A stretch of 8,591 nt of DNA from Flavobacteriaceae bacterium (GCA_003511845.1 DOIV01000175.1:1-8591); one strand, 5' to 3'. Shown: positions 1-7,296, counted from the first letter of the stretch. Notes: generated from the letters alone by a model not told the origin. Translations and numbers: made by a program.

Positions 1-16
1 AGAAAAATAAAATAGA

Positions 17-24
17 TACCTTTA
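17..24 (+). promoter_or_regulatory. Possible -7 promoter element for the susC/susD operon
   Basis: The octamer TACCTTTA matches the Bacteroidota -7 consensus TAnnTTTG at all fixed positions but the last. It lies 30 nt before the SusC-type start codon at 54, a sensible distance for a short AT-rich leader. The partner -33 TTG element would lie before base 1, so the call rests on half a promoter in very AT-rich DNA. Confidence 0.3.
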
Positions 25-53
25 CAATATATTAATTCAAATTTTATATAATT

Positions 54-3000
54 ATGAGAAAAAAAATTACTGTTTCTTTTCTTGTTTTTTTTACAACTTC
101 ATTTTTATTACTTACTGCACAAAATATTACCGTAAGTGGTACTGTTACTGATGAAACTGGTATGGCATTACCAAGTGTAAATATACAAGTAAAAGGCACA
201 AACAATGGAACAGCAACTGATTTTGATGGAAACTATGAAATTAGTGCTTCACAAGGCGATATACTTGTCTTTTCTTTTTTAGGTTTTAAAACCCAAGAAG
301 AAAAAATTTCAGGAACAACTTTAAATGTTGCTCTATCAGAAGATGCTAGTCAATTAGACGAAGTAGTCGTTACCGCTTTTGGTATTAAAAAAGAAACCAG
401 AGAGTTGGGTTATTCTGTAACTCAAGTAAAATCATCAGATTTAAACTTAGCTGGGCAAACTAATGCTGTTGAAGCATTACAGGGTCGTGTAGCTGGTTTA
501 CAAATCAACAGATCTTCTGGTTCTGCTGGTGGTGGTATTGACATCTTAATTAGAGGTGTAACTTCTATAAACCCTAATAGAAGCAATCAACCATTAATCA
601 TTATTGATGGGTTGGCATTAGATAATGATACTTTCTCTGGTGGAGCAGATCTTTTACCAAGTTCTGGTTCTAATTCACCTAGTTCTTCTGAACAATTTTC
701 TTTTTCAAATAGAGCATCTGATATTAACCCAGATGATATTGAAAGTTTTAATGTATTAAAAGGTGCAGCTGCTACAGCACTTTATGGTGTAAGAGCTTCA
801 AATGGGGCTATTATTATTACAACCAAGAAAGGAAAACAAGGGAAAGCAAAAGTCTCTTTATCTGCTTCTACCACAATTAGAAAGGTGGTAACCACACCTG
901 ACTTACAAAAAACGTATAGAGAAGGTCATAGAACTTCAACAAGACCTGGAGCAGTAATTAACAATAATGAAGATGATGGGTATGATGATTATGGATTTGC
1001 TTTTTATACTTGGGGCGTACCTTATACAGACGATTCGTTTACACAGTCTGATGGTACAATCGTTGATTTAACTAATGACCGCTTTTATAGTCCTTATGAT
1101 TTATTTCGTACAGGCGTAAATAGTCAGGTTAATTTTAGCATTAGTGGTGCTAGTGAAAAGATAGATTATCTGTTTTCAATGGGAAATAGTAAAGAAAAAG
1201 GGATAATGCCAAATACAAATTACGGAAAATCAACTTTTAGATTAAAAGGAGGATTTAAAGTAACTGATAATTTTAGTATTAATTCTTCAATCTCATACAC
1301 TAACTCTGGAGGAGCAAGAGCAAATGGGGGTGATAAGTCTGTAATGAGCTCATTATCTTATTGGTCAGCCACTTTCCCTATAAATGATTATAAAAATGCC
1401 GATGGTTCACAACGAAATTATTCAAAAGGGATTATTGACAATCCAAGATATTTTTTAGAGACTAGTAACTTAAAAGATGATGTAAATCGCTGGATAGGCA
1501 ATGTAATATTTAATTGGGCTCCAAAAAATTGGATAAATATTACCTATGCAGCTCAAGTGGATAATTATTCTGATCAACGAAATCGTTTTGTAGCTCCTGA
1601 TTTAGATACGGGTACACAAGTAGGTGGGTTTATTGTTGAACAAGATATTAATTTCTTAGCCTTAGAATCTAACTTTCTAGTGACCATGACTAAAGATTGG
1701 TCTGAAGATTTTGGCACGACATTAACATTAGGGCATCAAGTATCTGATTCACAACGTGATTTAACCTTTGTTAGAGGAGAAACACTGAATGTCCCAGGTA
1801 TTAATGAACTTGCAAATACTATTAATACCTTTGCAGGGAACACTATTCGTAAATTAAGAAATGTAGGTGTTTTCGGAGAACTAAAATTTGATTATAAAGA
1901 CCGATTGTTTTTAACTGTAACTGGTAGAAATGACTGGTTGTCAACTTTACCAAAAGAAAACCGTTCTTTCTTTTACCCATCAGTAAGTTTGGCTTATGAT
2001 ATTAAAGATTTAATAGGCGAAAGTGATATTATTAGTTTTGCAAAACTAAGAGCATCTTGGGCTGAAGTTGGTAAAGGACCTAATTTTGGTGAAATCGGTC
2101 ACTACTTTGTAGCCGATGGTGATTTCCCTTTTGGAGGAGCGGGAGGATTTAGATCTAGTACAGCTTTAGGCGATTTAGATATTATTCCTGAAAGAAATCA
2201 ATCAACAGAATTTGGTGTTGATTTGAGGTTATTTAAAAACAGGATTCGTATAGATTATGCCTACTATAAAACTTTGGTAAAAGATCAAATATTTAGTGTG
2301 CCAACGGCAGTTACATCTGGTTTGTCTAGAATTACTAGAAACGCAGGTAATTTTGAAACTTTTGGACATGAATTATTAATAAGTGCTGATATTATTAAAA
2401 CTGAAGATTTAAAATGGGAAACCTATATTACTTGGGCAACAAATGAAGGCAATGTAACTGATTTGCCAGATGATATTGAAGCCATTGTGTTTGCAAGTTC
2501 TGGCTTCCCTGGTGTAACCTCTGAAGTAAGAGAAGGAGATAAAATGGGAACATTATATGGTTACAAATGGCGTTATGAAAATGGTCAACGCTATATAGGT
2601 GATGATGGGAAACCACGTGTAAATCTTGATGAAAGAGTCGTTGTTGGTAATGCTTTCCCTGATTTTATAACTTCTATAGGGAATAATTTATCTTATAAAA
2701 ACTTTAATTTCAACTTCTTATTAGAGTGGAAAAAAGGAGGAGAGTTATATGATTCTGGACGAAGAAATAATATTAGAAATGGTAATTTAGCCATCACTGA
2801 ATTCAGAAATGAAAATACTATTTTAGAAGGTGTTATGGATGATGGTAATGGAGGATTCATTGCCAATACTCAAGAAACTTTAATTGACGCAAATAGTTAC
2901 TATAGAAGTTCTACTAGATACAATAGAGCTGCAGAGATTCTAATACAAGATGCTTCTTGGGTTAAGTTAAGAAATATTGGTCTTACCTATAATTTTCCAA

Positions 3001-3191
3001 CAGATAAATTAAAAGCCCTAGACCAATTATCTTTTTCTGCAAGTGCTAATAACCTCTTGTTATGGACGCCTTTTGAAGGCTTTGACCCTGAAGCAAATCA
3101 ATATAGCTCAGGATCAAATGTTTATGGATTTACAGGTTTAAATACACCAATTAGCGAAAGCTATTCTTTAAGTGTAAAAATTGGATTTTAA
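54..3191 (+). CDS. SusC/RagA-family TonB-linked outer membrane transporter
   Basis: This is a TonB-dependent outer-membrane porin that would form the transport channel of a SusCD complex, moving an oligomeric or bulky nutrient into the periplasm with energy from TonB-ExbBD. The 1045-residue length is normal for the family. A basic, hydrophobic signal peptide (residues 1-22, likely cut after LLLTA) is followed by a carboxypeptidase-regulatory-like beta domain (about 24-100; GTVTDETGMALPSVNI, then DFDGNYEI and LGF). Next come the family motif LDEVVVTAFG (101-110) and a TonB plug (about 115-260) with GRVAGLQI, LIRGVTSI, LIIIDG and VLKGAAATALYG. The rest is a beta barrel ending in the aromatic terminus SVKIGF. 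A Ser-rich stretch lies within the plug (about residues 190-222). The SusD-like gene starts 3 nt after the stop. The substrate is not identifiable: no degradative enzyme lies beside it. The family call is secure; the substrate is unknown. Confidence 0.95.
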   Translation: MRKKITVSFLVFFTTSFLLLTAQNITVSGTVTDETGMALPSVNIQVKGTNNGTATDFDGNYEISASQGDILVFSFLGFKTQEEKISGTTLNVALSEDASQLDEVVVTAFGIKKETRELGYSVTQVKSSDLNLAGQTNAVEALQGRVAGLQINRSSGSAGGGIDILIRGVTSINPNRSNQPLIIIDGLALDNDTFSGGADLLPSSGSNSPSSSEQFSFSNRASDINPDDIESFNVLKGAAATALYGVRASNGAIIITTKKGKQGKAKVSLSASTTIRKVVTTPDLQKTYREGHRTSTRPGAVINNNEDDGYDDYGFAFYTWGVPYTDDSFTQSDGTIVDLTNDRFYSPYDLFRTGVNSQVNFSISGASEKIDYLFSMGNSKEKGIMPNTNYGKSTFRLKGGFKVTDNFSINSSISYTNSGGARANGGDKSVMSSLSYWSATFPINDYKNADGSQRNYSKGIIDNPRYFLETSNLKDDVNRWIGNVIFNWAPKNWINITYAAQVDNYSDQRNRFVAPDLDTGTQVGGFIVEQDINFLALESNFLVTMTKDWSEDFGTTLTLGHQVSDSQRDLTFVRGETLNVPGINELANTINTFAGNTIRKLRNVGVFGELKFDYKDRLFLTVTGRNDWLSTLPKENRSFFYPSVSLAYDIKDLIGESDIISFAKLRASWAEVGKGPNFGEIGHYFVADGDFPFGGAGGFRSSTALGDLDIIPERNQSTEFGVDLRLFKNRIRIDYAYYKTLVKDQIFSVPTAVTSGLSRITRNAGNFETFGHELLISADIIKTEDLKWETYITWATNEGNVTDLPDDIEAIVFASSGFPGVTSEVREGDKMGTLYGYKWRYENGQRYIGDDGKPRVNLDERVVVGNAFPDFITSIGNNLSYKNFNFNFLLEWKKGGELYDSGRRNNIRNGNLAITEFRNENTILEGVMDDGNGGFIANTQETLIDANSYYRSSTRYNRAAEILIQDASWVKLRNIGLTYNFPTDKLKALDQLSFSASANNLLLWTPFEGFDPEANQYSSGSNVYGFTGLNTPISESYSLSVKIGF

Positions 3192-3194
3192 AAA

Positions 3195-4685
3195 ATGAAA
3201 ATGATGAAAAAAAATATTACAAAAATAATGCTAATTGCAATATTAGCAATTGGAGTTTCAGCGTGTAGCGATGAATATTTTGATGTAAATACACCCTCAG
3301 GAACTGCCCTACAAGAACAATTACGAATGAATGATTTATTGGCTCCAGTAATTCATAGTACTTTAGAGGGTCAAAGGTCAGCTGAATTATCTTTTGGTAA
3401 TTATGCTCAGAATTTTGTTAGTCAAGGTGGTGGAGCAGCAGGAGAAACTCAAGTTGGCGGGCTTTGGAATCAAATCTATTTATTTATATTACCTAATATT
3501 AAAGTAATTAAAGAAAAATCTGCAACAGAAGGAGCTGTACATTTTTCTGCAGTTGCAGATATATTAACCGCAGTTAATCTTGGAATTGCTACAGATACTT
3601 GGGATAATATACCTTATTCTCAAGCTTCACAAGGACAGGAAAACCTTTTCCCAACTTTTGATACTCAAGAACAGATTTATACTGAAATTTTTGCCTTGTT
3701 AGATAATGCAATTGCTGCATTACAGGGTGATGATAATTCTGGAATCTCTGTTAGTAAAGGTTCGGATTTAATTTATGATGGAGATATGGAAAAATGGCTG
3801 AGGGCTGCATATACTTTGAAGGCAAGATATCAATTACATTTAGTGAATAAAGGTAATGTTTCCCCTAATGATGTGCTAAGTACTATTGCAAATGGATTTG
3901 AATCAAATGATGATAATTTTCTGATGTTCTATGATGATAAAAATATAAATCCTTGGTATTCTGGTGAAATTTTAGCTAGAAATACAGGGAATTTTCATCA
4001 TGATATTGCCAGTCAATTAGTAAGTTCAATGAATGGAGATTATTATCCTTTTAAAAGTGGTGTTTTAACTATTGACCCTAGATTACCTGTTTTTGCTACC
4101 AATGATGATGAAGCTGAATGGAAAGGCTTTGTTAGTGGTACTTTAGGTTTAGCTCCTGATGGTACAAATGCAAATACATTTTTTGCTAAAGATGGTTATT
4201 ATACAAGTATTGACTCTCCTTTGATGCTAATTAGTTTTGCAGAAGCTATGTTTATCAAAGCGGAAGCTTCTTTTTTAGCTAATGGTGGTACAACAACAAG
4301 TACTGGTACAACAACAGAAGCTTATGAAGCGTATTTAGCTGGTATTAATGCAAGTATGAGTATGTATGGGGTAAATGGTGCAGATTATATGGCTGATACT
4401 TCTGTAGATGTTGGTGAAGGAAATTTAATGTTAAATCATATTATGAAAGAGAAATACATTAATAACTTTTTAAATCCTGAAACTTTTGTAGACCATAGAC
4501 GTTATGATTTTTCTGATACTGTTTTTAAAGGATTAACCATAAGAAATGAAGAAGATGCTGATGGTGATTATACAGGGCAATGGTTTAGAAGAGCAAATTA
4601 TCCATCTTCTGAATTGAATCGAAACAGAGCTAACGTAGAGGCAAATCAAAAAACTCCTGTTGAACCAGTTTGGTGGGATCAATAA
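3195..4685 (+). CDS. SusD/RagB-like nutrient-binding outer membrane lipoprotein
   Basis: This is the surface lipoprotein partner of the preceding transporter; SusD-type proteins form a lid over the SusC barrel and bind the substrate. A signal peptide with lipobox VSAC puts the acylated Cys at residue 24. The following SDE gives acidic residues just after the Cys, resembling the Bacteroidota lipoprotein export signal for surface display. The 496 residues carry motifs of the SusD-like_2 ('nutrient-binding') class rather than classical starch SusD: TDTWDNIPYSQA (133-144), FPTFDTQEQIY (152-162), a helical region DMEKWLRAAYTLKARYQLHL (197-216), ISFAEAMFIKAEA (346-358), and the C-terminal VWWD (492-495). 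It starts 3 nt after the transporter stop, implying translational coupling. In-frame ATGs at codons 3 and 4 are alternative starts that barely change the signal peptide. A Thr-rich loop (about 364-376) holds a short tandem duplication. The substrate is unknown. Confidence 0.93.
   Translation: MKMMKKNITKIMLIAILAIGVSACSDEYFDVNTPSGTALQEQLRMNDLLAPVIHSTLEGQRSAELSFGNYAQNFVSQGGGAAGETQVGGLWNQIYLFILPNIKVIKEKSATEGAVHFSAVADILTAVNLGIATDTWDNIPYSQASQGQENLFPTFDTQEQIYTEIFALLDNAIAALQGDDNSGISVSKGSDLIYDGDMEKWLRAAYTLKARYQLHLVNKGNVSPNDVLSTIANGFESNDDNFLMFYDDKNINPWYSGEILARNTGNFHHDIASQLVSSMNGDYYPFKSGVLTIDPRLPVFATNDDEAEWKGFVSGTLGLAPDGTNANTFFAKDGYYTSIDSPLMLISFAEAMFIKAEASFLANGGTTTSTGTTTEAYEAYLAGINASMSMYGVNGADYMADTSVDVGEGNLMLNHIMKEKYINNFLNPETFVDHRRYDFSDTVFKGLTIRNEEDADGDYTGQWFRRANYPSSELNRNRANVEANQKTPVEPVWWDQ
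4286..4316 (+). repeat. Short in-frame tandem repeat inside the SusD-like gene
   Basis: The 13-nt string TGGTACAACAACA occurs at 4286-4298 and again at 4304-4316, an 18-nt period. It encodes consecutive Thr-rich hexads (GTTTST, then GTTTEA). Because the period is a multiple of three the reading frame is kept. It falls between a conserved helix (ISFAEAMFIKAEA) and the next helix, so it probably lengthens a surface loop. Confidence 0.7.
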
Positions 4686-4701
4686 GATTTAGTTTACACA
4701 C

Positions 4702-4740
4702 AAAAACCTCAGTCCTAAATTTTTAAGGCTGAGGTTTTTT
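4702..4740. terminator. Bidirectional rho-independent terminator between convergent operons
   Basis: An 11-bp inverted repeat, AAAAACCTCAG / CTGAGGTTTTT, is extended inward by CCT/AGG after a single T bulge. It is followed by a run of six T on the plus strand and preceded by a run of A, which gives a U-tract on the minus-strand transcript. It begins 17 nt after the SusD-like stop and ends 23 nt before the OsmC stop on the opposite strand. It can therefore end both the susCD-like transcript and the epimerase-PLP enzyme-OsmC transcript. Confidence 0.9.
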
Positions 4741-4763
4741 AATTAAAAAAAGAATTTACCTAA

Positions 4764-5183
4764 CTACTTCTCAATATACTTAATTTCTGTAGTAATTTTT
4801 GCAAATTGCCGAAACATTTCCATCACACCACAATAACGATCGACGGATAATTTTACCGATTTTTCAATTTTATCCTTTTTAAAATCGGTTCCATAAAAAT
4901 TATAAATCACATTTACCTTATCATAAAATTTAGGATGCTCGTCAGTTAAATGTGCTTCAATATCAATGGTAAAATCGTCAACTTCAGCACGCATTTTTTT
5001 TAATAGTGAAACCACATCTAAACCTGAACATCCTGCCAAAGCAGATAACATTAATGATTTTGGTCTGTATCCTTTTCCTTCTCCGCCACTTTCTTCACCT
5101 GCATCTATTAGTAAATTCCCACCTTGATTGGTAGATTCAAATTGCATGTTACTTTGCCAAGTTGTCATTACTTTATTTGTCAT
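4764..5183 (-). CDS. OsmC/Ohr-family thiol protein
   Basis: This is a small cytoplasmic protein of the OsmC fold. Members with two conserved cysteines reduce organic hydroperoxides through a Cys-Cys cycle; many YhfA-like members have no defined substrate. The 139 residues carry both signature cysteines: Cys52 in LSALAGCSGLDVVSLL, the central helix, and Cys118 in VDRYCGVMEMF. The pattern PKSLMLSALAGCSGLD with a preceding GYRP is typical of OsmC relatives. The length is normal. The start used is the first ATG; Met6 in the same frame is an alternative. It is the last gene of the minus-strand operon, 21 nt after the PLP-enzyme stop and just upstream of the shared terminator. Peroxide detoxification is the family expectation; a direct link to its metabolic neighbours is not shown by the sequence. 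Confidence 0.9.
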   Translation of the reverse strand: MTNKVMTTWQSNMQFESTNQGGNLLIDAGEESGGEGKGYRPKSLMLSALAGCSGLDVVSLLKKMRAEVDDFTIDIEAHLTDEHPKFYDKVNVIYNFYGTDFKKDKIEKSVKLSVDRYCGVMEMFRQFAKITTEIKYIEK

Positions 5184-5204
5184 AATTATTCGTTTTATTT
5201 TACA

Positions 5205-6236
5205 TTATCCCTTCTCTTTGGAGAGGGCTAGGGAAAGGATTTCTAAATCATTTTCTGTATGATTGGCAGTAATTACAATTCTGCTCATCTTATTTTTATA
5301 GGTTGGATACTTAAAGTTTGTAATCACGATTCCTTTTTTAAGTAAGCTATCATAAATAGTGTCATCTTCACAATAAATAACAGGATAATTTTTATCAAAC
5401 TTTAAACCACCTTTCAAATTTAGTTTATCAGCAACAAAATTCAAATTAGATTGTAGTTTTTGATATTGTGTTTTATAGATTTCTTGTGTGTGTAAATAGG
5501 TTTCTAAGTAAGCAGGATTGGCTGCTGAAGACGATACAAAAATTGATTCTTCTTTTAGTTTATTGATAATTTTTTTTTCCCCTGTTATGATTCCCCCTGA
5601 CAATCCTAAAGCTTTCCCTAATGAAGAAATCATTATTTTTTGATGTATTCTATCGATTGATATTGTATTGAAAATACCTTTTCCATTTTCTCCAACAATC
5701 CCTAAACTGTGCGATTCATCAATAACTAAGGTGATTTTTTTATGAGAAGGGATTTGCTCTAAAAAATCAAAAGATGTAGACTTAACTTCCAATCCTAAAA
5801 TAGCATCTACAGAGATTACTATTTCCTCTTGCGTATCATCTAATAATTTAGAATGCAGATTTCCATCCTTAAATAAAGGCAAACTTTTTTGAGCCAAAAT
5901 AGCAGGATGGGTCTTAGGATAATGGAAAAAAGTTTGGATTTTAGTAGAAAGATAATCAATAACTAATTTTCCTGCTAACGTACCAGAGGACACTGTCAAA
6001 GAAGCTTCTGCACCAATCTGCTGAGCAAAAAAATCTTCAAACTGATTGTAAATAGCTAATTTAATATTTGAACTACGTGAACTTCCATAAAAAGTTCCCC
6101 ATTTTTTAATGGATTGAAACAAAACCTCTTGAAATTCAGGATGTGTAGGTAATCCTAAATAAGCTGTACCTCCAAAGTACAAATAGTCTTTGTTTTCTAT
6201 GGTTATTGTTCTGTCAGGAAATTTATTTATTTGCAT
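5205..6236 (-). CDS. PLP-dependent enzyme of the alpha-oxoamine synthase / class I-II aminotransferase fold
   Basis: This is a fold-type I PLP enzyme resembling BioF (8-amino-7-oxononanoate synthase) and Kbl (glycine C-acetyltransferase), which join an amino acid to an acyl-CoA with decarboxylation or cleavage. Expected elements appear in order: FGGTAYLGL (21-29, equivalent to the NNYLG start), GSSRSSN (51-57), phosphate-site region VSSGTLAGK (82-90), His110 in THPAIL at the ring-stacking position, DESHSLG with Asp173 and His176, the Schiff-base Lys208 in SSLGKALGLSGG, and carboxylate-binding Arg319 in SRIVITANHT. At 343 residues it is some 40-50 shorter than typical BioF/Kbl, mainly at the N terminus and in loops. 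It starts 6 nt after the epimerase stop, so the two are very likely co-expressed. The last residues (about LALSKEKG) are encoded by a palindromic repeat. True BioF is not claimed: no other biotin gene is present and the motifs are divergent. The substrate is unknown. Confidence 0.85.
   Translation of the reverse strand: MQINKFPDRTITIENKDYLYFGGTAYLGLPTHPEFQEVLFQSIKKWGTFYGSSRSSNIKLAIYNQFEDFFAQQIGAEASLTVSSGTLAGKLVIDYLSTKIQTFFHYPKTHPAILAQKSLPLFKDGNLHSKLLDDTQEEIVISVDAILGLEVKSTSFDFLEQIPSHKKITLVIDESHSLGIVGENGKGIFNTISIDRIHQKIMISSLGKALGLSGGIITGEKKIINKLKEESIFVSSSAANPAYLETYLHTQEIYKTQYQKLQSNLNFVADKLNLKGGLKFDKNYPVIYCEDDTIYDSLLKKGIVITNFKYPTYKNKMSRIVITANHTENDLEILSLALSKEKG
5208..5238 (-). repeat. Degenerate copy of a palindromic repeat at the PLP-enzyme 3' end
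   Basis: The core CCCTTCTCTTTGGAGAGGG (5209-5227) plus the flank CTAGGGAAAGG aligns with the copy at 6252-6282. The arms pair as CCCT-CTC with GAG-AGGG once one T is bulged out, so a hairpin can still form. It abuts the stop codon (complement of 5205-5207) and encodes the enzyme's final residues. Orientation relative to the gene is the same as in the other copy. Confidence 0.75.
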
Positions 6237-6242
6237 AGTTAA

Positions 6243-7283
6243 TTAAATTTTAGCCCTCTCCTTTGGAGAGGGTTGGGTGAGGACTACACCTGTACCATTC
6301 AATTCACTATAAGAAATTACACCGTCTTTAATAGTCACACCTTTTGCGATGTCATTAGACAAAAGCAAGGCTCCGTCCATATCAACATAATCTAATAAAG
6401 GTAATAAATGTGCTATGGCAGAAATACCCACAGACGATTCTGTCATACAACCTACCATGGTTTTCATACCTAAATTTCTTGCTTCAATTAGCATGCGTTT
6501 TGCAGCAGTCAAGCCTCCACATTTGGTCAATTTTACATTTACACCATGAAAATAATTATGGCACTTGGTAACATCGGCTTCTATCTGACAACTTTCATCA
6601 GCAATTATTGGTAATGCAGATTTTAAAAACACTTCTTTTTGTCCGTCCCAATCTTCAGCTTTTAGTGGTTGTTCAAGAAATTCAACACCTAATTTTTTAA
6701 GAGCTATTGAATTTTTTATGGTTTCATCAACTGTCCAGCCACAATTGGCATCAATTCTAAAAACAGCATCGGTATGTTTTCGTAGCTCTTCAATAATTTT
6801 AATATCTTCTTTAGTGCCGAGTTTTATCTTGTACAAGGGCCAGGGTTTTTCCTTTAGTTTTGCCACCATTTTTTCTATGGTATCAATACCAATAGTGTAA
6901 TCTGTAATTGGATTATTTTCAATATTATATCCCCAATATTCGTACAATTTCATGCCTTTTTTACGAGCATATAAATCGTTATACGCCAAATCTAAAGCAC
7001 ATAAAGCAAACATATTGTTTTTAAGATGTGGAGAAATGATTTTCCAAAAATCTTCAGGGTTCAACTGTTTATTTTCGATAATTATTGACTCAATAGCAGT
7101 CAATGCTGCGGTCATATTTTCTATGGTAGCTCCGTAATACGGATTGGCAGTTGCCTCACCATAACCAGATAAATCCTCATCTTTTAATTCGACTACCAAA
7201 GATGATTGTACGTCTCTTGCTTCTCTAGAAATTCTAAACGTATGTTCTAATTTTAATTCAAAAGGTCTTAATATAAGTTGCAT
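6243..7283 (-). CDS. Dipeptide epimerase, enolase superfamily (L-Ala-D/L-Glu epimerase-like)
   Basis: The enzyme inverts a stereocentre of a dipeptide by Mg2+-assisted proton abstraction; classical members convert L-Ala-D-Glu from murein turnover to L-Ala-L-Glu. The two-domain enolase layout is complete: a capping domain (about 1-115) and a barrel carrying the KxK motif (Lys152, Lys154) with Lys154 as one base. Metal ligands are Asp178 (RIDAN), Glu204 (LEQP) and Asp229 (ADES), and Lys251 (VKLTKCGG) is the opposite base. DMD at 301-303 matches the DxD that holds the substrate amino group in dipeptide epimerases. The 346-residue length is normal, but the last roughly 14 residues (VVLTQPSPKERAKI) come from a palindromic repeat. 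It is the first gene of the operon, read from the divergent region at 7284-7371. Exact dipeptide specificity cannot be fixed, because Bacteroidota relatives are known to differ. No peptidase or muropeptide transporter gene is adjacent. Confidence 0.9.
   Translation of the reverse strand: MQLILRPFELKLEHTFRISREARDVQSSLVVELKDEDLSGYGEATANPYYGATIENMTAALTAIESIIIENKQLNPEDFWKIISPHLKNNMFALCALDLAYNDLYARKKGMKLYEYWGYNIENNPITDYTIGIDTIEKMVAKLKEKPWPLYKIKLGTKEDIKIIEELRKHTDAVFRIDANCGWTVDETIKNSIALKKLGVEFLEQPLKAEDWDGQKEVFLKSALPIIADESCQIEADVTKCHNYFHGVNVKLTKCGGLTAAKRMLIEARNLGMKTMVGCMTESSVGISAIAHLLPLLDYVDMDGALLLSNDIAKGVTIKDGVISYSELNGTGVVLTQPSPKERAKI
6252..6282 (-). repeat. Palindromic repeat with perfect hairpin at the epimerase 3' end
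   Basis: CCCTCTCCTTTGGAGAGGG (6254-6272) is a perfect 8-bp inverted repeat with a 3-nt loop, followed by TTGGGTGAGG. On the minus strand it is translated as roughly LTQPSPKERA, just before the stop. It is GC-rich in an otherwise AT-rich setting. I recall very similar CCCCTCCTTTGGAGGGG-like dispersed elements in many Bacteroidota genomes. It has no T-tract on the transcript and sits between two close genes, so it is not a normal terminator. Confidence 0.85.
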
Positions 7284-7296
7284 AATATTGTTTTAA

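Noticed and set aside
2428..2616. Minus-strand open frame of 62 codons inside the SusC-like gene
   Set aside because: It is fully antisense to a strongly conserved barrel region, has His/Leu-rich composition typical of a shadow frame, and shows no family motif.
5203..5205. Minus-strand ATG overlapping the PLP-enzyme stop (TAATG) as a coupled start for OsmC
   Set aside because: It is out of frame with the OsmC gene, whose own ATG is at the complement of 5181-5183.
5205..6236. Naming the PLP enzyme bioF or kbl
   Set aside because: The fold matches but the protein is short, its motifs are divergent, and no biotin or threonine-catabolism gene accompanies it.
6263..6268. AAGGAG on the minus strand as the ribosome site of the PLP enzyme
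   Set aside because: It is about 21 nt from the start codon, is paired in a hairpin, and belongs to a dispersed repeat; Bacteroidota seldom use Shine-Dalgarno sites.
5208..6282. The two palindromic repeats as a CRISPR array or as transposon ends
   Set aside because: There are only two copies about 1 kb apart, in the same orientation, separated by an intact gene, with no target duplication or transposase.
6718..7137. Two plus-strand open frames (60 and 61 codons) antisense to the epimerase
   Set aside because: They overlap catalytic and capping-domain codons of an intact enzyme and have no recognisable features.
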